From: Microbacterium gallinarum
GTDB lineage: Bacteria > Actinomycetota > Actinomycetes > Actinomycetales > Microbacteriaceae
DNA length: 64,000 nt
NCBI RefSeq assembly: GCF_014837165.1
Contig: NZ_JACSPM010000001.1
Span: 1,322,304-1,386,303 of the forward strand
Direction: 5' to 3'
Shown here: piece by piece, positions 10,165-18,136 of the stretch
How positions within the stretch are numbered: the stretch's first letter is position 1
Layout of the letters: each line of letters opens with the position of its first letter
Notes under the pieces: generated by a model
What the model was told of the DNA's origin: nothing
Database searches by the model: none
What the model saw: the letters and a program-made list of their open reading frames with translations, nothing else
Program-made: the position numbers and the translations under genes

Positions 10165-11136
10165 ATGACCATGACCCCCGAACAGGCCGCCTGGTTCCAG
10201 GGAACCTTCGCGCGGCTCGTCGACAACGTCGACCGGGCGCTGCTCGGCAAGCGCGAGGTCGTCGGGCTCGTGCTGTCGGCGATGCTCGCCGAGGGCCATG
10301 TGCTGCTCGAGGACGCGCCGGGCACGGGCAAGACGAGCCTGGCCAAGGCGCTCGCCGCCACCGTGCAGGGCACGAGCAGCCGCATCCAGTTCACCCCCGA
10401 CCTGCTGCCCTCCGACGTGACGGGCGTCACGATCTACGACCAGACGTCGCACCGCTTCGAGTTCCACAAGGGACCGGTGTTCGCGTCGATCGTGCTCGCC
10501 GACGAGATCAACCGCGCCTCGCCGAAGACGCAGTCGGCCCTCCTCGAAGTCATGGAGGAGTCGCGCGTCACGGTCGACGGCGTCACGCACGAGGCGGGTC
10601 GCCCGTTCCTCGTGATCGCCACGCAGAACCCGATCGAGCAGGCCGGCACCTACAAGCTGCCCGAGGCGCAGCTCGACCGGTTCCTCATCCGCACGTCGAT
10701 CGGCTACCCCGACCTCGCCGCAGCCGAGCGCATCCTCGCCGGCGCGGCCGATCGCAACCCGTCCTCGCATCTGCCCGCGATCATCACCACCGGTGCGGTG
10801 GCCGACATGGCCGACCTCGCCGCCACTGTGCACGTCGAGGGTGCCGTGCTGCGCTACACCGCGCAGCTCTCGGAGGCGACCCGGGCGGATGCCGCGACCA
10901 GGCTCGGCGTGTCGGTGCGTGGTTCGCTCTCGATGATCCGCATCGCGAAGGTGTGGGCCGCCGCCCAGGGCCGTCACTTCGTCACGCCCGACGACATCAA
11001 GACTCTCGCAGGCCCGGTGTGGACCCACCGTCTCGTGCTCGATCCCGAGGCCGAATTCGCCGGCACGACGGCCGAGACCGTGGTCTCGCGCGTGCTCGAG
11101 GACGTCGCGGCACCGCAGGCGAGGTCCGCGGCCTGA
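10165..11136 (+). CDS. MoxR-family AAA ATPase
   Basis: Cytoplasmic AAA+ ATPase of the MoxR (AAA_3) type, thought to act as a chaperone for assembly or activation of partner complexes. Walker A is EDAPGTGKTS (GTGKT at residues 53-57), followed by the MoxR segment FTPDLLPSDVTG, Walker B IVLADEINRA (DE at 113-114) and the sensor region ATQNPIEQAGTY. The length of 323 residues is normal. The start ATG at 10165 has GGACAGGA upstream; a second ATG two codons later is possible. The stop overlaps the DUF58 start by one base (TGATG), so the pair is translationally coupled, the classic MoxR-DUF58 arrangement. Confidence 0.95.
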   Translation: MTMTPEQAAWFQGTFARLVDNVDRALLGKREVVGLVLSAMLAEGHVLLEDAPGTGKTSLAKALAATVQGTSSRIQFTPDLLPSDVTGVTIYDQTSHRFEFHKGPVFASIVLADEINRASPKTQSALLEVMEESRVTVDGVTHEAGRPFLVIATQNPIEQAGTYKLPEAQLDRFLIRTSIGYPDLAAAERILAGAADRNPSSHLPAIITTGAVADMADLAATVHVEGAVLRYTAQLSEATRADAATRLGVSVRGSLSMIRIAKVWAAAQGRHFVTPDDIKTLAGPVWTHRLVLDPEAEFAGTTAETVVSRVLEDVAAPQARSAA

Positions 11137-12383
11137 TGACGACGGAGGCGCTCGGGTCGGCCGCTCCGGTGACGGAGCGCCGCGAATGGTGGGAGACGAC
11201 CGCCGAACATGCCGCGCGCTGGCTGCGCGGCGTGATCGCCGTCGTCCGCCCTGCCGCCTGGGTGCTGATCGCCGTCGCCGTCGTGCTCTGGATCGCCGGG
11301 GCGACGCTCGGCTGGTGGGAGCTCACCGTCGCAGCCACTGTGCTGACCGTGCTTCTCGCGCTGTGTGCGCTCTTCCTCATCGGACGCACGGCCTACGACG
11401 TGACCCTCGACCTCACCCGGACCCGGGTCGTGGTCGGAGAGCGCGCGGTCGGCGCACTCACGCTGTCGAACTCGGGCACCCGCGCCATCCTGCCGTCGCG
11501 CGTCGTGCTGCCGGTCGGCGCCGGTCGCGGTGAGTTCGAGGTGCATCGCCTGGCACCCGGCGCCTCCGCCGAAGAGCTGTTCGCGATCCCGACGACCAAG
11601 CGCGCCGTGGTCGAGGTGGGCCCGGTCAGCGTCGTGCGCGGCGATCCGCTGGGCCTCTTCGAGCGCGTGCATCGCAAGGACGAGCCGGTCGACCTCTACG
11701 TGCACCCGCGCACCGTGCTGTTCGAGGGTCAGTCGCTCGGCTTCCTGCGCGACCTCGAGGGCCTGCCCGCGACCGACCTCTCGCGCGACGACGTGTCGTT
11801 CCACGCGCTGCGCGAGTACCAGCCGGGCGACGACCTGCGTCACGTCCATTGGAAGTCGACGGCGCGCACCGGCACCGTCATGGTGCGCCAGTATGAGGAG
11901 ACCCGTCGGTCGCACTTCGTGATCGGGCTCTCGACGCACCCGGGCGACTACCGCGACGAGGACGAGTTCGAGCTCGCCATCTCGGCCGCCGGGTCGCTGG
12001 GACTGCGCGCGCTGCGCGACTCGCAGCGTGTCGAGGTCCGCGTGCAGGAGCGCGCGCTCCCCTCGGCGACGGGGAAGCAGTTCCTCGACTCGCTGTCGGG
12101 CGTGGTGCACTCGCGTCCGCGCGCCGGAGGCGTCGTCGACCTCGCCGGCATCGTCGCCGCGACGCTCCCGCTGGCGAGCGTCGTGGTGCTGGTGTGCGGC
12201 AGCGGGGTCAGCGCCACCAAGCTGCGTGCGGCCTGCGCCCGCCTGCCGTTCGGCGCCCGCACGCTCGCCGTGGTCGCCGAGACCGGCGCCGCTCCCGCGC
12301 TGCGCCGCATCGGCGACGCCGACGTCGTGACGGTCGGCTCGCTCGAGCAGCTGCCCGCCGCGCTGCGGAAGGTGCTCTCGTGA
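11136..12383 (+). CDS. DUF58 domain protein (MoxR partner)
   Basis: Membrane-associated DUF58 protein of 415 residues. Two hydrophobic helices lie near residues 30-85 (VLIAVAVVLWIAGATLG and a following stretch). A soluble region then carries the DUF58 signature REYQPGDDLRHVHWKST. DUF58 proteins often have a vWA-like fold and pair with MoxR ATPases, which matches the neighbour upstream. The ATG at 11136 shares its A with the MoxR stop. The C-terminal part ends four bases into the next gene. The function is inferred from the family and from the operon; no enzyme motif is visible. Confidence 0.9.
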   Translation: MTTEALGSAAPVTERREWWETTAEHAARWLRGVIAVVRPAAWVLIAVAVVLWIAGATLGWWELTVAATVLTVLLALCALFLIGRTAYDVTLDLTRTRVVVGERAVGALTLSNSGTRAILPSRVVLPVGAGRGEFEVHRLAPGASAEELFAIPTTKRAVVEVGPVSVVRGDPLGLFERVHRKDEPVDLYVHPRTVLFEGQSLGFLRDLEGLPATDLSRDDVSFHALREYQPGDDLRHVHWKSTARTGTVMVRQYEETRRSHFVIGLSTHPGDYRDEDEFELAISAAGSLGLRALRDSQRVEVRVQERALPSATGKQFLDSLSGVVHSRPRAGGVVDLAGIVAATLPLASVVVLVCGSGVSATKLRAACARLPFGARTLAVVAETGAAPALRRIGDADVVTVGSLEQLPAALRKVLS

Positions 12384-14764
12384 GTGCCCGGGCCGAGGTG
12401 AGCGTGCGGCGCTGGGTGCTCGACCTGAGCGCGGTCGCCGCGCTCCTCGCCGTGCCGATCGCCGGCTTCTGGCCCACGTTCGGCGGACCCGCCTACCTCC
12501 CTGCGGCGATCGGCGGCGCCCTCCTCGGCATGGGTCTCGCCGCGCTCTGCGCCTGGCTGCGGTGGGGCATCCTCCCGCTCGCCGGCCTCACCGTGGTCGC
12601 CTACTTCCTCTTCGGCGGCGCCCTCGCCCTCCCGCACACCGCGGCGCTGGGTGTGATCCCGACGATCGACACGCTGGGCCGGCTCGCCCTCGGGGTCGTC
12701 ACGTCGTGGAAGCAGCTGCTGACCACGGTCGCGCCGGTCGCGGCATCCGATGGTCACCTCATCGTCCCCTTCCTGCTCTCGCTCGTCGCCGCGGTGCTCA
12801 CGGCCTCACTGGCGCTGCGCCTGCGCACCCCGGCCTGGGCGCTGATCCCCGCGGCGGCGCTCCTGGTGGCGCAGATCGCGCTCGGCACGCCGCAGCCCGC
12901 GGTCCCCGTCGTGCAGGGCGTCGTCTTCGCGCTGGTCGCGGCGATCTGGCTCGCCCTGCGGCAGAGCTGGGAGCACGGCACCGGCGCAGTGCCCCTCGGC
13001 GACGGGGCGGCCCCCGTGCGCGGGGTGGCCACTCGACGGCTCATCCTCGGCGGTGCCGTGGTCGCGGTCGCCGCGCTCGTGGGTGTCGCCACCAGCGCGT
13101 TCGCCGCGCCGCAGAGCCCGCGCTACGTGCTCCGCGACGTCGTGATCCCGCCGTTCGACGTGCACGCCTACCCGAGCCCGCTGCAGTCCTTCCGCGCCTA
13201 CGTCCGCGACTTCCCCGACGAGCCGCTCTTCTCGGTGACCGGTATGCCCGACGAGGCGCGCGTGCGTCTGGCGACGGTCGACGCCTACGACGGCACGGTC
13301 TACAACGTGTCGGACGACGGGGCCGGCACCTCGAGTGCTTTCAGCCCGGTGCGGGGCAACATGTCCGCGCAGGCCGAGGGCACGCCCGCGACCGTGCACG
13401 TGGAGATCGGTGCGCTGGAGGGAGTGTGGATGCCGGAGGTCGGCGCCGTCCGCAGCATCGCCTTCGACGGCGATCGCGCGGAGGACCTGCGTCGCACCGC
13501 CTACTACAACGAGGGCACGTCGACCGCCGTCGTCACGCGCGAGCTCAGCGAGGGCGATGCCTACACGCTCGAGGCCGTGGTGCCGTCGACGCCGAGCGAC
13601 GACGCGCTCGAGGGCGACGACTTCGCGCCTGTCGCGCTGCCCGATCAGGAGGGCGTGCCCCAGGCGTTCGTCGAGATCGCGTCGGAGGCCGTCGCCGAGG
13701 CCACCACGCCCATCGAGCAGGTGCGCGCACTCCAGACGATGCTGGCCGAGGGCGGCTTCTTCAGCCACGGACTCGAAGGCGAGGTGCTCTCGCGGGCCGG
13801 CCACGGTGCGGAGCGCATCTCGACGCTCCTCGGATCCGACCAGATGGTCGGCGACGACGAGCAGTACGCGACGGCGATGGCGCTGCTCGCGCGCGAGATC
13901 GGCATCCCCGCGCGTGTCGTGATGGGCTTCTATCCCGAGGAGGATGCCGCCGGCGAGCCGGTCTTCACCGCGACCGGCGACACCCTCCACGCGTGGGTCG
14001 AGGTCGCGTTCGAGGAGCACGGGTGGGTCACGTTCGACCCGACGCCGCCCGAGGACCAGGTTCCCAACGACCAGACCACCAAGCCCCGCGCCGACCCCAA
14101 GCCGCAGGTGCTGCAGCCGCCGCCCCCGCCGCAGGAGCCGGTCGACCTTCCGCCGACCGTGCCCGACGACCGCGAGTCGGAAGACGAGAGCACCTTCGAC
14201 GCCGCCCTGCTCGCGCTCATCGTCGTGATCGGCATCGGAGTGCTCAGCGTGCTGGCGCTGCTCGCCGCGCCGTTCATCGTCATCGGCGCGCTCAAGGCCG
14301 TGCGTCGTCGCCGCCGCCGCGAGGCCGAACGCGCCGCCGACCGCATCAGCGGCGGCTGGGACGAGCTCGTCGACCACGCGAAGGATTACGGCACCCCCGT
14401 CACGCCCGGCGCCACCCGCGCGGAGGACGCCGGAGTCGTCGAGGCCGCGTTCACCGAGCCGCGCGTCATCACCCTCGCCCAGCGCGCGGATCTCGAGGTC
14501 TTCGGGCCGTCCGAGCCGACGCCCGACGACGTCGCGGAGTTCTGGCGCCAGGTCGACGAGATCGTCGGCGGCATGGGGGCCGGCCGGTCTGTCTGGAACC
14601 GCCTCGGCGCGCGACTGAGCCTGCGCTCGCTGCTCGCCGGCACGCGGTTCGCGCTGCCCGACCGCCGACCGCGAGCGCCGCGCCCGCCGCATGCGCGCCG
14701 CGGAGGCCGTGAGACGTCGTCCGAGCGGGCACCCGAGCCCGACGCCCCCCAGGAGAACGCATGA
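12380..14764 (+). CDS. Membrane transglutaminase-fold protein lacking the catalytic Cys
   Basis: 794-residue TgpA-like protein. Six or so N-terminal membrane helices (to about residue 245) are followed by an extracytoplasmic part with a transglutaminase core at about 480-555, a proline-rich linker (571-592), one more helix (about 608-640) and a basic cytoplasmic tail. In active family members the core reads G-x-C-E-x-Y-A. Here residues 491-497 read GDDEQYA, so the nucleophile Cys is Asp493, while His537 (HAWVEV) and Asp553 (FDPTP) are kept. It is therefore probably not a cysteine-dependent cross-linker or protease, and may be a binding domain. The GTG at 12380 overlaps the DUF58 stop by 4 nt. 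MoxR-DUF58-transglutaminase is a known gene trio. Confidence 0.88.
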   Translation: MSARAEVSVRRWVLDLSAVAALLAVPIAGFWPTFGGPAYLPAAIGGALLGMGLAALCAWLRWGILPLAGLTVVAYFLFGGALALPHTAALGVIPTIDTLGRLALGVVTSWKQLLTTVAPVAASDGHLIVPFLLSLVAAVLTASLALRLRTPAWALIPAAALLVAQIALGTPQPAVPVVQGVVFALVAAIWLALRQSWEHGTGAVPLGDGAAPVRGVATRRLILGGAVVAVAALVGVATSAFAAPQSPRYVLRDVVIPPFDVHAYPSPLQSFRAYVRDFPDEPLFSVTGMPDEARVRLATVDAYDGTVYNVSDDGAGTSSAFSPVRGNMSAQAEGTPATVHVEIGALEGVWMPEVGAVRSIAFDGDRAEDLRRTAYYNEGTSTAVVTRELSEGDAYTLEAVVPSTPSDDALEGDDFAPVALPDQEGVPQAFVEIASEAVAEATTPIEQVRALQTMLAEGGFFSHGLEGEVLSRAGHGAERISTLLGSDQMVGDDEQYATAMALLAREIGIPARVVMGFYPEEDAAGEPVFTATGDTLHAWVEVAFEEHGWVTFDPTPPEDQVPNDQTTKPRADPKPQVLQPPPPPQEPVDLPPTVPDDRESEDESTFDAALLALIVVIGIGVLSVLALLAAPFIVIGALKAVRRRRRREAERAADRISGGWDELVDHAKDYGTPVTPGATRAEDAGVVEAAFTEPRVITLAQRADLEVFGPSEPTPDDVAEFWRQVDEIVGGMGAGRSVWNRLGARLSLRSLLAGTRFALPDRRPRAPRPPHARRGGRETSSERAPEPDAPQENA

Positions 14765-15927
14765 CCGCCCGTCCGCCCCTCGCCCTCGTCGCCGCGCCGC
14801 CCGGCAGGCGAGTCGGCGCCTACGTGATCGACGCGCTCGTCGCCGCGGCGATCGGCGCCGCGGCAGCCGCTGCCGCCTTCGCCGTCGCCCTGAGCCTCGG
14901 CGCCGTCGGCGATGCCCGCACCCTCGCCCTCGCGCTCGGTGTCGCAACCGTCGCGGCGTGGACGTCGCTGCTCGCGTGGTCGCTCGTCTACACAGCGATG
15001 CAGGGTGCGCAGGGCTCGGTCGGCCAGCGCGCGCTCGGCCTGCGACTGCTCGACGCCGACGCCCCGGTTGCGATCGGCTTCTGGCGCGCACTGTGGCGCA
15101 ACGTGGTGTGGTCGGCGTCCTGCGCCATCATCGTCGGCTGGTTCACGCCGCTGTTCGACGCGAGTCCGCGCCGCCAGGGCTGGCACGATCGGGCCGCCGG
15201 CGCGCTCGTCATCGACGTGCGGGGAGCGGATGCCGCAGCCGCGGCTGCGACGGCCGCCTCGGTATCGTCCGTCCCGGCCGTGTCCGCTCCGCACCCGTGG
15301 TTCCTCGACGCCATCGTCATCCCGCCCAAGCCGGCCCCGCCGGTCGTACCCGCTCCCGTGGCAGCGGTCCCGGCGCAGGCCGCTGCGCCGGCCGTACCGG
15401 CACCTGCGCCCGTCGCGGCCCCCGCGCCGGCGATGACGCTCACGGCTGTCCCCGGCACCCTGGCGGTGGCCGAGGCATCCGCTCCTCCCTCCGCGATGAT
15501 CCCGCAGGCGCCCGCCACCCGCCCTGTGACGCTGCCCTCCGCCGACCAGGCGCGCAGCATGACCGTCCCGCCGCCCGCTCCGCCTGCGCCGATGTTCGAC
15601 GATCCCGTGCTCGCGGTGCTCACGTGGGACGATGGCGTCCGCATGGCGGTCTACGGCCGCACCCGCTACGGCCGCAACCCCGCTGTCGAGCCCGGGATCG
15701 TGAGCGTCCCGGTGCGCGACGAGACGCTGTCGCTGTCGAAGACGCACTTCGAGATCGGCGGGGTGGCATCGGGGCCATGGGTCGCCGACCATCACTCGAC
15801 GAACGGCACCGTCCTGGTGCGCGGCGGGGAGCGGCATCCGCTCGTCCCCGGCCTGCGCACCGGACTGCGCGACGGAGACCTCCTCGAGCTCGGTGACCGC
15901 ATCGCTTCGGTGGGAGTGCCGCGATGA
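14761..15927 (+). CDS. RDD membrane protein with C-terminal FHA domain
   Basis: 388 residues. The N-terminal RDD domain (about 15-152) has several membrane helices and the family pattern R-x-x-A-x-x-x-D (R17, A20, D24), plus QGWHDRAAGALV at 139-150. A long Ala/Pro-rich linker (about 155-280) leads to a cytoplasmic FHA domain (about 283-388) with the phosphothreonine-binding residues GRN at 304-306, SKTH at 326-329 and STNGT at 346-350. It is predicted to tether phosphorylated partners at the membrane. ATGA overlap with the transglutaminase-fold gene; the PP2C gene begins in its last codons. The fusion of RDD and FHA links the membrane part of the operon to its kinase. Confidence 0.9.
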   Translation: MTARPPLALVAAPPGRRVGAYVIDALVAAAIGAAAAAAAFAVALSLGAVGDARTLALALGVATVAAWTSLLAWSLVYTAMQGAQGSVGQRALGLRLLDADAPVAIGFWRALWRNVVWSASCAIIVGWFTPLFDASPRRQGWHDRAAGALVIDVRGADAAAAAATAASVSSVPAVSAPHPWFLDAIVIPPKPAPPVVPAPVAAVPAQAAAPAVPAPAPVAAPAPAMTLTAVPGTLAVAEASAPPSAMIPQAPATRPVTLPSADQARSMTVPPPAPPAPMFDDPVLAVLTWDDGVRMAVYGRTRYGRNPAVEPGIVSVPVRDETLSLSKTHFEIGGVASGPWVADHHSTNGTVLVRGGERHPLVPGLRTGLRDGDLLELGDRIASVGVPR

Positions 15928-16760
15928 GCTCCCCGGTGACCGTGGCCTTCGGATCGGCGACCGATCCGGGGTTGCGCCGAGCGATCAACGAGGACTCCTA
16001 CCTCGCCGTCGCGCCGCTGTTCCTCGTCGCCGACGGCATGGGCGGACACCACGCGGGCGAGATCGCCAGCGCCACGGTGATCGACGAGTTCTCCGGATTC
16101 GCCGGACGCGACAGCCTCGAGATCGATGAGGTCCGCGCGGCGCTGGCCCAGGCTCGGCGCCGCGTCGAGGCGCTGCCCGCCGGTGAGGGCGCCGGCGCGG
16201 GCACGACGCTCACCGGGGTCGTGATCGCCGACGTCGACGGCGAGGGCTACTGGCTCGCGATCAACCTCGGCGACTCGCGCACCTACCGCCTCAGCGAGGG
16301 TGTCTTCGAGCAGGTGAGCGTCGATCATTCCGTCGTGCAGGAGCTGATCGACGCCGGCCAGCTCGCTCCCGAGGCGGCCTCGAGCGATACGCGCCGCAAC
16401 GTCATCACGCGGGCGATCGGCGCAGGGAGCGACGGCGACGCCGACTACTGGCTGATCCCCGCCGAGCCCGGTGACCGCATCCTGGTGTGCTCGGACGGGC
16501 TGTCCAGCGAGCTCGACAGCGCCGCCATCCATGCCGTCCTGGTGGCCGAGACGCAGCCGCAGTGCGCCGCCACCCGCCTGGTGCACGAGGCCATGCTCCG
16601 CGGCGGACGCGATAACATCACGGCGCTGGTGGTGGATGCCACGGCCGTCCGCACCCGGGCGAACCGCCCCGGTGATCACACGTCCCCGTCGGCCGCCGCC
16701 GCCGCGGACGAGGTGGACGGAGACACGCTGCCCCGCGTCGTCGCCACGGGAGGATTCTGA
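15924..16760 (+). CDS. PP2C-family Ser/Thr protein phosphatase
   Basis: Metal-dependent protein phosphatase of 278 residues that would reverse the operon kinase. PP2C motifs in order: RRAINEDSYL, VADGMGGHHAGE (metal-binding Asp and Gly), GAGTTLTGV, NLGDSRTYRL, DHSVVQELIDAG, RNVITRAIG, LVCSDGLSSEL and RDNITALVV. All metal-ligand aspartates appear intact. There is no transmembrane segment, unlike the usual actinobacterial PstP, so it is soluble. The ATG at 15924 overlaps the previous stop (ATGA) and its own stop overlaps the next ATG by one base. Confidence 0.95.
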   Translation: MSSPVTVAFGSATDPGLRRAINEDSYLAVAPLFLVADGMGGHHAGEIASATVIDEFSGFAGRDSLEIDEVRAALAQARRRVEALPAGEGAGAGTTLTGVVIADVDGEGYWLAINLGDSRTYRLSEGVFEQVSVDHSVVQELIDAGQLAPEAASSDTRRNVITRAIGAGSDGDADYWLIPAEPGDRILVCSDGLSSELDSAAIHAVLVAETQPQCAATRLVHEAMLRGGRDNITALVVDATAVRTRANRPGDHTSPSAAAAADEVDGDTLPRVVATGGF

Positions 16761-18136
16761 TGTCGGTCCACTACTCGCCGGGAACGCACCCGGTCGCGGT
16801 CACCCCGCAGGGGTTCGCTGCGCTCGCCGACGACACATCGCCCGCTCTCGCCGCACGCATCCACGCGCTCGTGGCCGACGGTCGCGGGCTCGGCGGCGTT
16901 CTCGAGGCACTGACGGGTGCGTACGGCACCTCGCTGTCGGCCGTGCCGCCGTTCGCGGTCGCGCTCGCCGAAGGAGGATCCGTCCGACTCGCCGTCCGCG
17001 GTTCGTTCGCGCTCGACGTCGACGGCCGCTCGCCCGAGCGCGTATCGGGCGAGGGCGTCACGACCTGGACGGAGCGCGTCGTCGCCGAGGCATCGCGGGT
17101 CTCGCTGGACGGGGGAGCGGATGCTGCGCCCCCCGAGCTGCCTATCGCGGACGGCGTCGTGCTCGCCGCCGGCCTCGTGTGGGTTCCCGCCGGCGCGGAC
17201 GAGTCTGCGGCTGCCGCGGTGAAGACGGAGGCCGCCCCCGCGGAGCGGCCCGATCCGGCCGTGGAGTCGCCCGAGCCTGCACCCGCACCCGCACCCGCGC
17301 CTGAGCGCGAGCCTGAGCCCGCACCCGATCCTGCAGCCGAGCCTGAACCGGAATCGGAGCCCGAACCAGAGCTCGAACCAGAGCCCGCGGTCGCACCGCT
17401 GCCGCCAGCACAGCCCACGCCCGAGCCTGCCCCGCGCGGACGGTCGGCGCACGTTCCGGGTGCACAGGGCGCAGCATCCGTCGCCCCTCCCTCTCCCGCG
17501 ACGCCTCTCACGACCCCGTCGGCCGGGCTGATCGACTCCGCCGCCGTGCTGTCGCTCGCCGACGCCGACACGCTCCTGCCCGCCGAGTCGACGCTGATCC
17601 CGCGCGACGAGGAGGCCGAGCACGTGCTCGACGAGATCGCAGAGGATCCCGCCCTCGAGGCGACCGTCGTGCGCCCGGCCGACACGCCAGTCGTGCTCGG
17701 CGATCACGACGGCGAGACCATCTCGCTCGCCGAGGCCAGGGCGATGCGGGGTGCTGCCGAGCCGGTGCCGCCGCTCGCGCCGCCGCGGCCGCCGGCTCCC
17801 GGGCGCATCCGCGTGTCGTCGGGCCAGGTCGTGACGCTCGACCGCACCGTCGTGATCGGACGACGCCCGCGATCGACGCGCGTGTCGGGCACCGACCTGC
17901 CGCACCTCGTCGCGGTCGACAGCCCGCAGCAGGACATCTCGCGCAGCCACGTCGAGCTGCGCGTCGAGGGCGACAGCATCGTTGCGACCGACCTCAACAC
18001 CACCAACGGGTCGACTCTGCTGCGGCCGGGCGTCGACCCGATGCGCCTGCATCCTGGCGAGGCGACGGTCGTCGTGCCGGGCGACGTGATCGATCTGGGC
18101 GACGGCATCACGGTGGCGATCGAGGACATCGCGTGA
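16760..18136 (+). CDS. FHA-domain protein with long Pro/Glu-rich linker
   Basis: 458 residues. The N-terminal about 145 residues form a compact domain I do not recognise. Residues 167-225 are a low-complexity stretch of Pro-Glu and Pro-Ala repeats. An acidic region follows and contains LEATVVRP (Thr302), a probable phosphothreonine docking site. The C-terminal FHA domain (349-458) has IGRRP, SRSHVEL and NTTNGS, the expected pThr-binding residues. No membrane helix, so it is cytoplasmic. It sits between the phosphatase and kinase genes and is probably a scaffold phosphorylated by the kinase. TGATG overlap upstream, GTGA overlap downstream. Confidence 0.9.
   Translation: MSVHYSPGTHPVAVTPQGFAALADDTSPALAARIHALVADGRGLGGVLEALTGAYGTSLSAVPPFAVALAEGGSVRLAVRGSFALDVDGRSPERVSGEGVTTWTERVVAEASRVSLDGGADAAPPELPIADGVVLAAGLVWVPAGADESAAAAVKTEAAPAERPDPAVESPEPAPAPAPAPEREPEPAPDPAAEPEPESEPEPELEPEPAVAPLPPAQPTPEPAPRGRSAHVPGAQGAASVAPPSPATPLTTPSAGLIDSAAVLSLADADTLLPAESTLIPRDEEAEHVLDEIAEDPALEATVVRPADTPVVLGDHDGETISLAEARAMRGAAEPVPPLAPPRPPAPGRIRVSSGQVVTLDRTVVIGRRPRSTRVSGTDLPHLVAVDSPQQDISRSHVELRVEGDSIVATDLNTTNGSTLLRPGVDPMRLHPGEATVVVPGDVIDLGDGITVAIEDIA

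Noticed and set aside
7515..10430. 971-codon open frame on the minus strand opposite the giant surface protein
   Set aside because: A shadow of GC-rich coding on the other strand; Arg/Ala/Val-heavy with no family signature, and the plus-strand frame has clear repeat domains.
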